Below, piece after piece: positions 1 to 7,889 of a stretch of DNA of 64,000 nucleotides. A program made the position numbers and the translations under genes. The notes beneath the pieces are model-generated. The model ran no database searches. It saw nothing but the letters and a program-made list of their open reading frames with translations, and had not been told where the DNA came from. The stretch spans positions 195,756-259,755 of the forward strand of contig NZ_JBNAGK010000008.1 of assembly GCF_049803835.1 (NCBI RefSeq), read 5' to 3'. Every line of letters begins with the position of its first letter. Positions within the stretch are counted from its first letter, which is position 1. The DNA is from Pacificoceanicola sp049803835 (GTDB lineage Bacteria; Pseudomonadota; Alphaproteobacteria; Rhodobacterales; Rhodobacteraceae).

Positions 1-2224
1 GTTCCTCGACGACAAAGGACACATCCCCGCCACGGCGGAAGACGGCGGAGATCATCCGGGTCAGGGCCAGCGTCCAGGCGTAATGCTCCATGTTCTTGGA
101 GTTGATGAAAACCTCGAAGGGGCGGCGGTGGCCGGCGACGACAATATCGTTGATCGTCAGGTAGATCGCGTGCTCCGAATCCGGCCACTTGAGCTTGTAG
201 GTGTTGCCTTCGAGATGCTCCGGACGGTCCAGCGGCTCGGCCATGTAGATGACATCGCCATGCGGGGTCTGGGGCTCGTCGTCGGTAGTCGCGAGGACTT
301 CGGGGGCCGAAACTCCAGCTCCCACGATTTCGTTTAACGGAACACGCAAGACCTCCGCGATCTTGGCAAGGCGGTCGAGGGTAGGCTCCTTCCCGTCCTT
401 GATGATCCCGTGCAGGTAACCGTGGCTGAGGCCCGCATCGAGCGAAACCTGGCGCATGGTCGTTCCGCGAGCTTCGATCAAGGAGACAAGGGATTTCCGG
501 AAGTCGCCAGAGGCAGGCTTCTTGTCCTCGGAAACGCTCAGAACCGACCCCGTCACATCGTTCGGGCGGTAGGTCGTGCAGCCCTTGCAGCCGCTCTCGT
601 AGGCCGCGAGATAGACTTCCTTGAAGTCCTCGAAGGAGATGTCCTCCGGACAGTTGATCGTCTTGGAAATAGACGAGTCGATCCATTTCTGCGCGGCGGC
701 CTGCATGCGAACGTGCGCCAGCGGCTCCAGGGTCTGGGCATTCACGAAGTAGTCCGGCAGCGCCGCTTCCTCGCCGTGGATGTCGCGGTAGAGCTGCACC
801 GCGTAGTCGACGACCTCTTCCTCGGTGCGGGTGCCGTCCTTCTGGAGAACCTTGCGGGTGTAGCTGTACGCAAACACCGGCTCGATGCCGGAGGAGACGT
901 TCCCGGCGTAGAGGGAAATGGTGCCGGTCGGTGCGATGGAGGTGACGAGGGCGTTGCGGATGCCATGGGTGCGGATGGCCTCGCGGACATCGTCATCCAT
1001 CTGCATCATGTTGCCGGAGGCGAGATACTTCTCCGCGTCGAAGAGCGGGAAGGCGCCCTTTTCCTTGGCCAGTTCGACGGAGGCGAGGTAGGACGCCCGG
1101 GCGATACGCTTGAGCCAGTCCTCGGTCTGGGCGGCGGCTTCGGGCGTGCCGTACTTCAGACCCTTCATCAGGAGCGCATCCGCAAGGCCGGTCACGCCAA
1201 GGCCGATGCGGCGCTTGTTCTGGGCTTCCAGACGCTGCGCTTCCAAGGGAAACTTCGACGCATCCACGACGTTGTCCATCATGCGGATCGCGGTGGCGAC
1301 CAACTCGTCGAGATGCGTGTCCTCGATATGCGCCGCCTCGGTGAATGGCATGGACACCAGACGCGCCATGTTGATCGAGCCAAGCAGGCAGGCGCCGTAG
1401 GGCGGCAGGGGCTGCTCACCGCAGGGGTTCGTCGCCGCGATGGTCTCGATGTAATTGAGATTGTTCGCCTTGTTGATGCGGTCGATGAAGATCACGCCGG
1501 GCTCGGCGTAGTCGTAGGTCGCCTGCATGATGGTGTTCCAGAGCTTGCGCGCCTCGACGGTCTTGTAGACCACGCCGTCGAACTGGAGATCCCAGGACTT
1601 GTCCGCCTTCACCGCTTCCATGAAGGGATCGGTGATCAGAACGGAGAGGTTGAACATGCGCAGGCGGGCGGAGTCGGACTTCGCCGCGATGAACTGCTCC
1701 ACGTCCGGGTGATCGCAGCGCATCGTCGCCATCATCGCGCCGCGGCGCGAGCCGGCAGACATGATGGTGCGGCACATGGCGTCCCAGACGTCCATGAAGG
1801 ACAGCGGGCCGGAGGCGTCGGCGGCAACGCCCTGCACCGGGGCCCCCTTGGGCCGGATCGTGGAGAAGTCATAGCCGATGCCGCCGCCCTGCTGCATGGT
1901 CAGCGCGGCCTCTTTCAGCATGTCGAAGATGCCACCCATGCTGTCCGGGATCGTCCCCATGACGAAGCAGTTGAACAGGGTCACGGAGCGATTGGTGCCC
2001 GCGCCCGCGGTGATGCGCCCGGCGGGGAGGTACTTGAAGTCCTCAAGGGCGCGGTAGAATTTCTCCTCGTAGCCCTTCTTGTCCTTTTCGACCGAGGCCA
2101 GCGCCCGCGCGATTCGCCGCCAGCTGTCCTCGACGGTGGTGTCGATTGGGGTGCCATCCGCCTCCTTGAGCCGGTATTTCATATCCCAGATCTGTTCGGC
2201 GATGGGGGCGGCAAAGCGGGTCAT
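1..2224 (-). CDS. nrdJ: Adenosylcobalamin-dependent (class II) ribonucleotide reductase with embedded XRE-type HTH, 3' end outside window
   Basis: It reduces ribonucleotides to deoxyribonucleotides using a cobalamin radical. The first 741 residues are visible and the C-terminus lies beyond the window edge. The ATG is at 2224. The class II catalytic barrel is clear: the active-site NPCGEQ motif is at residues 266-271 and GCTTYRPND ends the barrel near residue 550. A conserved C-terminal part (PDSEHAIYLTINDIV, then MISAVFRRGGDVSFVVEE) follows from about residue 660. Between them, residues 575-635 read as a complete XRE/Cro-type helix-turn-helix (TMRQVSLDAGLSHGYLHGI, then PTLDRLAKIAEVLRVPLNEI). 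As I recall relatives, only a short linker occupies this place. The frame is open throughout, so this is a real in-frame insertion and not a neighbouring gene. A perfect DnaA box lies 134 bp upstream. I see no cobalamin riboswitch in the short leader. Confidence 0.95.
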   Translation of the reverse strand, partial: MTRFAAPIAEQIWDMKYRLKEADGTPIDTTVEDSWRRIARALASVEKDKKGYEEKFYRALEDFKYLPAGRITAGAGTNRSVTLFNCFVMGTIPDSMGGIFDMLKEAALTMQQGGGIGYDFSTIRPKGAPVQGVAADASGPLSFMDVWDAMCRTIMSAGSRRGAMMATMRCDHPDVEQFIAAKSDSARLRMFNLSVLITDPFMEAVKADKSWDLQFDGVVYKTVEARKLWNTIMQATYDYAEPGVIFIDRINKANNLNYIETIAATNPCGEQPLPPYGACLLGSINMARLVSMPFTEAAHIEDTHLDELVATAIRMMDNVVDASKFPLEAQRLEAQNKRRIGLGVTGLADALLMKGLKYGTPEAAAQTEDWLKRIARASYLASVELAKEKGAFPLFDAEKYLASGNMMQMDDDVREAIRTHGIRNALVTSIAPTGTISLYAGNVSSGIEPVFAYSYTRKVLQKDGTRTEEEVVDYAVQLYRDIHGEEAALPDYFVNAQTLEPLAHVRMQAAAQKWIDSSISKTINCPEDISFEDFKEVYLAAYESGCKGCTTYRPNDVTGSVLSVSEDKKPASGDFRKSLVSLIEARGTTMRQVSLDAGLSHGYLHGIIKDGKEPTLDRLAKIAEVLRVPLNEIVGAGVSAPEVLATTDDEPQTPHGDVIYMAEPLDRPEHLEGNTYKLKWPDSEHAIYLTINDIVVAGHRRPFEVFINSKNMEHYAWTLALTRMISAVFRRGGDVSFVVEE

Positions 2225-2357
2225 GGTGGGCGAATCCTTGGTCTGTCCAGACGGGCACCATAGAGAAGGTACCAACGGCATTGAAGGCGCAATTGCGCAA
2301 CAGCTTGAAGACGAGACTCAAAGCTATACCATATGTCGCGTGGATTGGGGAAGAATC

Positions 2358-2366
2358 TGTGGATAA
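2358..2366. promoter_or_regulatory. Perfect DnaA box between nrdJ and DUF1489 gene
   Basis: TGTGGATAA is the exact complement of the DnaA consensus TTATCCACA. It lies about 134 bp upstream of the nrdJ ATG and overlaps the likely GTG start of the divergent DUF1489 gene. DnaA control of ribonucleotide reductase genes is known for nrdAB of E. coli; control here is inference from one site. Confidence 0.55.
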
Positions 2367-2790
2367 ATTCGTACACCTCGTAAAGCTCAGCGTCGGCACA
2401 GAAAGTGTCGAGGATCTTGCCGCCTGGCAGGACGGTCACCGCACGCGCTTTGCCGACGGGCTGCCCCGGCATGTGACACGCATGTGGCCGAAGCGCGGGG
2501 CGGAAGTGCTGAACGGCGGGTCGATCTACTGGGTGATCAAGGGGCTGATCCAGTGTCGGCAGAAGGTGCTGCGGCTCGACCGGGTGACGGGAGAAGACGG
2601 GGTGGAACGCTGCGCCATCGCTCTGGAACCGACCCTGATCCGCACGGCCACCGCGCCGAAACGGCCGTTCCAGGGCTGGCGCTACCTGAACCCCTCGGAT
2701 GCGCCGGTGGACCTTGGCAAGGCGCGGCAGGCGGAAGAGCCTTTGCCCCCGGAGCTGGCCGGGGCGCTGGCAGAGATCGGCGTGCTCTGA
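2359..2790 (+). CDS. DUF1489 family protein
   Basis: This is a 143-residue conserved alphaproteobacterial protein of unknown function. The family signature VHLVKLSVGTESVEDLAAWQ sits at the N-terminus, followed by HVTRMWPKR and GGSIYWVIKG, which I associate with DUF1489. I chose GTG at 2359 because the family begins close to this motif and a purine-rich GGGGAAG lies just upstream. An in-frame ATG at 2281 would add 26 residues that do not resemble the family. It is divergent from nrdJ and convergent with the YdcF gene; a 9-bp-stem hairpin follows the stop. No transmembrane segment or catalytic motif is evident. Confidence 0.85.
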   Translation: MDKFVHLVKLSVGTESVEDLAAWQDGHRTRFADGLPRHVTRMWPKRGAEVLNGGSIYWVIKGLIQCRQKVLRLDRVTGEDGVERCAIALEPTLIRTATAPKRPFQGWRYLNPSDAPVDLGKARQAEEPLPPELAGALAEIGVL

Positions 2791-2797
2791 CCGGCAG

Positions 2798-2818
2798 GCC
2801 CCGGGACAATCCCGGGGC
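2798..2818. terminator. Hairpin between convergent DUF1489 and ydcF-type genes
   Basis: A perfect 9-bp stem (GCCCCGGGA / TCCCGGGGC) with a CAA loop lies between two convergent stop codons. There is no U-run, so Rho-independent termination is uncertain, but placement suits a bidirectional terminator. Confidence 0.5.
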
Positions 2819-2833
2819 TGCGCTGCGCGTCGA

Positions 2834-3301
2834 TCAACGCTTGCGCAGCCAGTACCAAAGGTAGGCCGGAACCTCCCTGAGCGTCTGCCGGACAACGTGC
2901 TTCCGGCGCCCTTGGGGGATCGGCGGGCAGTCGGTGGTGGCGTTCAGGCCGAGCCTGCGGGCGATCAACCTGGCACGCGGGGCGTGATAGCGGTCTGTCA
3001 CGATGATGACATCGGGCGTGTTCAACAGCACCAGCGCGAAGCGCAGGTTTTCCTCCGTCGTGGTCGAGCGCTTCTCCTGCAGAACCGCGACCTCCGGCAC
3101 GCCAAGCTCTTGACAGACCTTGGAAATAACCTCCGCCTCGCTGGGCGGATAATGCCCGACACCGCCGCAGGCGACGATCCCGGACACATGCCCCGCCAAC
3201 CATAGCCTCGCGCCATGTTCTGCCCGCCTTTTCAAGGTGATGGAGGGTCTGCCGCCGGACCAGACGGCGGCACCGAGTATGAGGGCGACGGGTTTGTTCA
3301 T
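2834..3301 (-). CDS. YdcF/DUF218 family protein
   Basis: A 155-residue protein of the YdcF/ElyC/SanA (DUF218) family. Visible hallmarks are the N-terminal strand VALILGAAVWSGGRPS, a GVGHYPPSEAEV stretch, the acidic/threonine patch STTTEENLRFA and TDRYHAPRARLIARRLGL. Family members are linked to envelope processes, but the biochemical reaction is not settled. The ATG at 3301 gives a protein starting MNKPVAL; a longer reading would run backwards across the GST gene start. It is divergent from the YghU-like gene, whose start is 97 bp away. The C-terminus ends in a basic WYWLRKR tail. There is no obvious long N-terminal membrane anchor, unlike SanA. Confidence 0.85.
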   Translation of the reverse strand: MNKPVALILGAAVWSGGRPSITLKRRAEHGARLWLAGHVSGIVACGGVGHYPPSEAEVISKVCQELGVPEVAVLQEKRSTTTEENLRFALVLLNTPDVIIVTDRYHAPRARLIARRLGLNATTDCPPIPQGRRKHVVRQTLREVPAYLWYWLRKR

Positions 3302-3398
3302 CTGTGCAGGAAAGCACAGCCCGGCCGCCGCTTCCAGCCACTGGAAATCCCCGCAGGTCCGGTTAGGGTGGCGGCAGACGCGAATGAGGACATCCGAC

Positions 3399-4256
3399 AT
3401 GACCGAACAGTACACACCGCCGAAGAAATGGATCTGGGACAAGGAGAACGGCGGCCAATGGGCCTCGCTCAACCGCCCCATCGCCGGCGCAACGCATGAC
3501 AAGGACCTGCCGCGCGGCAAACACCCGCTCCAGTTGTATTCTCTGGCAACGCCGAACGGGCAGAAGGTGACGATCCTTCTGGAAGAGCTTCTGGCGCAGG
3601 GCCATGACGCCGAATACGATGCCTGGCTCATCAAGATCGGCGACGGCGACCAGTTCGGGTCCGGCTTCGTCGAGGTGAACCCCAATTCCAAGATCCCGGC
3701 CCTGATGGATTACAGCGGCGACAGCCCGGTCCGGGTGTTCGAATCCGGCGCGATCCTGATGCACCTTGCGGAGAAGTTCGACGCCTTCCTGAGCAAGGAC
3801 AACCGGCCCGAAATGCTGTCCTGGCTGATGTGGCAGATGGGCAGCGCGCCGTATCTGGGCGGCGGCTTCGGGCATTTCTACGCCTATGCGCCCTACCCGA
3901 TGGAGTATCCGATCAACCGCTTTGCCATGGAGGTGAAGCGGCAGTTGGACGTGCTGGACCGCCACCTGGCGGACAACCGCTTCATGAGCGGAGACGAATA
4001 CACCATCGCCGATATCGCGATCTGGCCATGGTACGGGCGGACGGTCTTTGGCGAAAGCTACAACGCGGGAGAGTTCCTCGACGTCGGCATCTACACCAAC
4101 GTGCTGCGGTGGGCCGAGGAGATCGCGGCCCGGCCGGCGGTGCAACGCGGGCGCATCGTCAACAAGACAAGCGGCGATCCGGCGGAGCAACTGCACGAAC
4201 GCCATGACGCCGGCGATTTCGAGACGAAGACGCAGGACAAGATCGGCGGCGCCTGA
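3399..4256 (+). CDS. yghU: Glutathione S-transferase, YghU type
   Basis: A 285-residue glutathione transferase of the YghU/Nu class (E. coli YghU is 288 residues). The N-terminal extension YTPPKKWIWDKENGGQWASL precedes the thioredoxin-like domain (LQLYSLATPNGQKVTILLEE, then NSKIPAL and FESGAILMHLAEK) and an all-helical C-terminal domain (MSGDEYTIADIAIWPWYGR). Nu-class enzymes bind two glutathiones and have disulfide-bond reductase or peroxidase activity; substrate here is unknown. The ATG at 3399 starts MTEQYTPP, matching the family. It is likely cytosolic and monocistronic, with a GC-rich hairpin at 4270-4284 after the stop. Confidence 0.93.
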   Translation: MTEQYTPPKKWIWDKENGGQWASLNRPIAGATHDKDLPRGKHPLQLYSLATPNGQKVTILLEELLAQGHDAEYDAWLIKIGDGDQFGSGFVEVNPNSKIPALMDYSGDSPVRVFESGAILMHLAEKFDAFLSKDNRPEMLSWLMWQMGSAPYLGGGFGHFYAYAPYPMEYPINRFAMEVKRQLDVLDRHLADNRFMSGDEYTIADIAIWPWYGRTVFGESYNAGEFLDVGIYTNVLRWAEEIAARPAVQRGRIVNKTSGDPAEQLHERHDAGDFETKTQDKIGGA

Positions 4257-4269
4257 GCCGGACAGGGTG

Positions 4270-4284
4270 CGGGGCAAAGCCCCG
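4270..4284. terminator. Short GC palindrome after yghU
   Basis: CGGGGC-AAA-GCCCCG lies in the 53-bp convergent gap. Near-identical palindromes occur at 29469-29483 and 42319-42335, so this belongs to a dispersed family as well as being terminator-like. Confidence 0.4.
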
Positions 4285-4309
4285 CCCTACGCAGCGCCGC
4301 GCGGCAGTC

Positions 4310-5029
4310 TCAGTCCAGTGCGCCGAAGACCGGACAGCCCAAAGTCACCCGCAGCGCGCCGATCAATTCCTCCACCGACTCGACGCCAAGATATTCGCCG
4401 CCGGTCGCCTCCGCGAGACAGGCGGCGTTGCTCACCGCTTCCGTATCCCGCGCGCCGTCCCAGCTGAACCGCGTCGGACGCACCTTGAAGCCGATCACGT
4501 GCACCGTCAGGTCCAGACCCTCCGCCGCAAGCTGGGCCGCCAGTTGGCAGGGTGCGCCGCCGCAGGTCTCGTCACCGTCGGTCACCAGCACGATGGCCCC
4601 GGGCCGCTCGCGATACTTCAGGGCCTCCGCCGCCAGGCGCACCCCTTCGGTCAGCGGCGTGCTGCCGGTCGGGTCGAGCGCGTCGACGGCGGCCGTGATC
4701 GGCGGGGCGGCATTGGGCCGAGGGCCGAAATACAACTCGGTACTCTTGCATTCGCCATCGCCGCCGGGGCCGTAGACCACCAGCCCGAGACGGCGCATGG
4801 CGGCAATCTGCGGCAGCACGCTGTGCAGCGCCTCGCGCGCCTCGAAGATTCGCGGCTCGCCGATCTTGTTGAAGCCCATCTCGGCCATGCTGCCGGAGCC
4901 GTCGAAGACGATCATGGCATCCGTGCTGCACTCCGACCCAGCGGGCGCGGCGAGAGCCGAGGCGAACAGGAAAACGGCGCCCAAGGCGGCGCTTGCTTTT
5001 TGAACGGGACGTGTCAGTTTGCGATGCAT
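4310..5029 (-). CDS. Secreted VWA-domain protein
   Basis: A 239-residue exported von Willebrand factor A domain protein. A Sec signal peptide (basic start, ALGAVFLFASALA core, cleavage near APAGS) is followed by the MIDAS motif DGSGSM, conserved Thr in TGSTPLTEGV and a second acidic site in VTDGDET. Several cysteines (CSTD, GECKS, TCGGAPC, GCP) suggest periplasmic disulfides. VWA domains bind ligands through a metal ion; the partner is not identifiable. The ATG at 5029 shares the palindrome CATG (5027-5030) with the divergent aldo/keto reductase start, so each gene's upstream signals lie inside the other's coding sequence. Confidence 0.85.
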   Translation of the reverse strand: MHRKLTRPVQKASAALGAVFLFASALAAPAGSECSTDAMIVFDGSGSMAEMGFNKIGEPRIFEAREALHSVLPQIAAMRRLGLVVYGPGGDGECKSTELYFGPRPNAAPPITAAVDALDPTGSTPLTEGVRLAAEALKYRERPGAIVLVTDGDETCGGAPCQLAAQLAAEGLDLTVHVIGFKVRPTRFSWDGARDTEAVSNAACLAEATGGEYLGVESVEELIGALRVTLGCPVFGALD

Positions 5030-5963
5030 GACCCAGCTTACCACGATTTCCGGAAAGACACCCCTCCCCTTCTGTTTCGGCGCAATGCAGTTCGGAGGCA
5101 AGGCGGATTCCGTCCAGAGCCGCACCATGTTCGAAGCCTGCCGCGCGGCGGGTGTCTCGTTCTTCGACACGGCGCATGTCTACACGGAGGGCGAATCGGA
5201 GCGCCTGCTGGGGCGGTTCGCACAGTTGGAGCGGGACGATCTGTTGATCGCCACCAAGGCCAGCTATTCCGGCGGAGCCTCCCGCGAGTCAATCCTGTCC
5301 TCCGTCGAGGACAGCCGCACGCGGATGTCGATGGACGTGATCGACCTGCTCTACATGCACCGCTGGGATGACGAGACCCCGCTGGAGGAGACATTCGAGG
5401 CGCTATCCGAGCTCCAGACCAAGGGCATCGTCCGCTACATCGGCGTGTCGAACTATGCCGCCTGGCAGGTGATGAAGGCGCAAGCGGTGGCGGCGGGCTT
5501 CGGCACGCGGATCGACGTGATCCAGCCGATGTACAACCTCGTGAAGCGGCAGGCGGAAGTGGAACTTCTGCCGATGTGCGCAAGCGAAGGCATCCGGCCG
5601 GTGCCCTATTCGCCCCTGGGCGGCGGGCTGCTGACCGGGAAATATGCGCTTGGCGAAAGCGAGGGCAGGCTGATCGAGGACGACCGCTACGCCCGGCGAT
5701 ACGGTGTCGAGGCGATGCACGACACGGCCCGGGCGCTGCACAAATTGGCACAGGAGGTCGGCAGCAACCCGGCGACACTCGCGGTGGCCTGGGTAGCCAG
5801 GGGAATCGCCGCGCCGGTGCCTATCCTGTCGGCAAGCAAGCCGTCGCAGCTGGCACCGTCTCTGGCGGCGATGCATTACGAGATGGACGATGATCTCTAC
5901 GCGCGGATCAGCGCCCTGAGCGCCAAGCCGCCGCCCGCGACGGACCGGCTCGAAGAGGCATAG
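5028..5963 (+). CDS. Aldo/keto reductase
   Basis: A 311-residue NAD(P)H-dependent aldo/keto reductase with a TIM-barrel fold. It shows FDTAHVYTEGESE (catalytic Asp and Tyr), ATKAS (catalytic Lys), LLYMHRWDDETP (His), GVSNYAAW and YSPLGGGLLTGKY, in the expected order for the YajO/YhdN-type AKR group. The ATG at 5028 overlaps the VWA gene start by two bases. The stop ends one base before the convergent nitroreductase stop. The substrate is not predictable from sequence. Confidence 0.9.
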   Translation: MTQLTTISGKTPLPFCFGAMQFGGKADSVQSRTMFEACRAAGVSFFDTAHVYTEGESERLLGRFAQLERDDLLIATKASYSGGASRESILSSVEDSRTRMSMDVIDLLYMHRWDDETPLEETFEALSELQTKGIVRYIGVSNYAAWQVMKAQAVAAGFGTRIDVIQPMYNLVKRQAEVELLPMCASEGIRPVPYSPLGGGLLTGKYALGESEGRLIEDDRYARRYGVEAMHDTARALHKLAQEVGSNPATLAVAWVARGIAAPVPILSASKPSQLAPSLAAMHYEMDDDLYARISALSAKPPPATDRLEEA

Positions 5964-6635
5964 TCAACGCCAGTCGACGACCTCGCTCAACGGGGCGCGG
6001 TCGGTGCGGAAGCTGTTGGCCGGGTGATCGCGGTCCGAATAGCCAAAGGAGGCCCCGACCAGCACGTCGCGGTCGTCCGGTATGGCGAACCAGTCCCGCA
6101 TGAACGGCGAGAACCCCGCGACCGCGGCCTGCGGCACGGAGGCAATGCCGCGGGCTTCGAAGGCAAGCAACAGCGCGGTGAGATAAGCGCCACAGTCGAG
6201 CACGCCATAGGCGCCGAGCTTCTTCGGCGTGGTGATCAGCAGGAAATGCGGCGCGCCGAAGAAGGCGAAGTTCTTGCGCATCTCGGCGGCGGAGCCGGCG
6301 CGGTCGCCTTTCGTCACGCCGACCGCATCGTACAGCTGCCAGCCGCAGGTGCTGCGACGCTCCTTGTAGGCGCCTTCGTAGGCTTCGGGAAAAGCAATGT
6401 CGGGGCTGTGCGGGGCGATGCTGATATGCTCGGTCAACGCAGCGCGCAGCCGGTCCGTTTCCTCCGGGCCGCAGACGTGGGTCATCCACGGCTGAGAATT
6501 GCACCAGCTGGGCACCCGCTGCGCCACGACCAGCGCCGCCTCGACATCGGCACGCGGGACAGGGTCCGGGCGGAAGGCGCGGCAGGAGTGACGGCGTGCG
6601 AGCAGCGCGGCGAGGGTGTCGGCATCGGTGGTCAT
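5964..6635 (-). CDS. Nitroreductase family oxidoreductase
   Basis: A 223-residue FMN-dependent nitroreductase-fold protein. The N-terminal RRHSCRAFRPDPVPRADV and VPSWCNSQPW stretches match the flavin-binding start of the family; GAYLTALLLAFEARGIASVP and FSPFMRDWFAIPDDRDVLVGASFGY match the C-terminal half. The natural substrate is unknown. Its ATG overlaps the stop of the upstream CoA-transferase gene (ATGA), implying translational coupling in a two-gene operon. It converges with the aldo/keto reductase without any gap. Confidence 0.88.
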   Translation of the reverse strand: MTTDADTLAALLARRHSCRAFRPDPVPRADVEAALVVAQRVPSWCNSQPWMTHVCGPEETDRLRAALTEHISIAPHSPDIAFPEAYEGAYKERRSTCGWQLYDAVGVTKGDRAGSAAEMRKNFAFFGAPHFLLITTPKKLGAYGVLDCGAYLTALLLAFEARGIASVPQAAVAGFSPFMRDWFAIPDDRDVLVGASFGYSDRDHPANSFRTDRAPLSEVVDWR

Positions 6636-7708
6636 AGAAAGCCCTTGTCGGAGAGGTCTTTGAGGATGGCGTCGGTGTGCTCCCCGTGGGTCGGGACAGG
6701 TCCGCTCGCCCCGCGCTCCCCGTCGAAACGCGGCGCGGGGGCCGGCGCCCCGCCTTGCCAGATGCCACGGGCGGCAATATGCGGGTCAGCCTGCGCCTCC
6801 TCCGGCGTCAGCACGCGGGCGACGCAGGCGTCGCTGCCGTCGAACAGCGCGGCCCAATGGTGGGAAGACTTTTCCGCGAAAAGTCTGGCAAGCCGCAGCG
6901 TTGCATCCGGCCATGTGGCCGGGTCGTAAGGTGCGGCGAAGGCCGGATCGCCGGTCAGACCAAGGATGTCCAGAAACAGGGCGTGGAACTGCGGCTCGAG
7001 GCATTGCACGGCGATGGCGCGGCCATCGGCGCAGGTATAGCAGCGCGACCAGTGCGGGCCGTCGAGCAGGGACGCGCCCCGGCGGGCGGTGTCGAACAGC
7101 GGCCCCATGGAGAGCAACAAGGCCATCATGTGGCTGGCCCCGTCGACGATGGCGGCGTCGACCACGGTGCCCTTTCCGTTCCGCTGCGCGTTCAGAAGCC
7201 CGGCGAGCAGGCCGACCGCAAGGTACATCGCCCCGCCACCGATGTCGCCGAGCATCGTCGGCGGTGGAAAGGGCGGGCCATCCTGCGACGCGTAGAACAG
7301 CGCCCCGGTCAGGGCGAGGTAATTGAGGTCATGCCCCGCCTGCCGGGCGCGCGGCCCGGTCTGGCCCCAGCCGGTCATGCGACCATAGACAAGGCGCGGG
7401 TTGAGGGCATGGGCCTCCGCCGGACCAAGGCCAAGACGCTCCATGACCCCGGGGCGCAGGCCCTCGGTGAGGGCATCGGCGGACCGGATGAGCGCCTTCG
7501 CCGTGGCCAGGTCCGCCGGGTCCTTGAGGTCGAGTGCGATGGAGCGCTTGCCCCGGTCGAGCAGGTTCTGCTGTTGCTTCGCCGGATTGCCCGCGCCGGA
7601 CTTGCGATGCACCACGATGACCTCCGCGCCGAGGTCGGCCAGCAGCATGCCCGCGAAGGGCGCGGGGCCAAGCGCTTCGAATTCGATGATGCGGATACCG
7701 CCCAGCAT
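6632..7708 (-). CDS. CaiB/BaiF family CoA-transferase (alpha-methylacyl-CoA racemase-like)
   Basis: A 358-residue class III CoA-transferase family protein. Hallmarks are RIIEFEALGPAPFAGMLLADLGAEVI at the N-terminus, NPRLVYGRMTGWGQTGPRA, the GHDLNYLALTG stretch and GDIGGGAMYLAVGLLAGL. This pattern is closest to alpha-methylacyl-CoA racemases, which act on branched-chain acyl-CoAs; substrate is inference. The ATG at 7708 is preceded by a good GGGAGG ribosome site. It is coupled by ATGA to the downstream nitroreductase. An internal inverted repeat of no obvious role lies at 6867-6887. Confidence 0.9.
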   Translation of the reverse strand: MLGGIRIIEFEALGPAPFAGMLLADLGAEVIVVHRKSGAGNPAKQQQNLLDRGKRSIALDLKDPADLATAKALIRSADALTEGLRPGVMERLGLGPAEAHALNPRLVYGRMTGWGQTGPRARQAGHDLNYLALTGALFYASQDGPPFPPPTMLGDIGGGAMYLAVGLLAGLLNAQRNGKGTVVDAAIVDGASHMMALLLSMGPLFDTARRGASLLDGPHWSRCYTCADGRAIAVQCLEPQFHALFLDILGLTGDPAFAAPYDPATWPDATLRLARLFAEKSSHHWAALFDGSDACVARVLTPEEAQADPHIAARGIWQGGAPAPAPRFDGERGASGPVPTHGEHTDAILKDLSDKGFL

Positions 7709-7775
7709 GTCTGTCCTCCCGCCGGGCAGTGAAGCGGAAGATCGCGGGGATGGGAAGGTGTGAGGCCGGGCGGGG

Positions 7776-7846
7776 GAAAATTTTGTCTTCGCAAAATTTT
7801 CTGGCGGGCTCCGCCCGGACCCGGAGTATTTGCCGAAGAGAAGAAA
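7776..7846. repeat. Composite intergenic element: AT hairpin, GC palindrome and GTATTT-AAGAGAAG motif
   Basis: A perfect AT-rich hairpin (GAAAATTTTG, loop TCTTCG, CAAAATTTTC; 7776-7801) is followed by GGGCTCCGCCC and by GGAGTATTTGCCGAAGAGAA (7823 onward). The same order of modules recurs at 12123-12216 and, on the minus strand, at 29439-29501. Such elements are, as I recall, frequent in Rhodobacteraceae intergenic DNA; no function is assigned. Confidence 0.7.
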
Positions 7847-7889
7847 ACAGCACCGTTTGCTTTTGTCCCGCCGGGGATATCTATGGGGC

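Noticed and set aside
410..2263. Open frame of 617 codons on the plus strand
   Set aside because: It lies opposite nrdJ, whose protein is strongly conserved. Long antisense frames are expected at this GC content.
2225..2357. Cobalamin riboswitch upstream of nrdJ
   Set aside because: The leader is too short and has no B12-box-like sequence.
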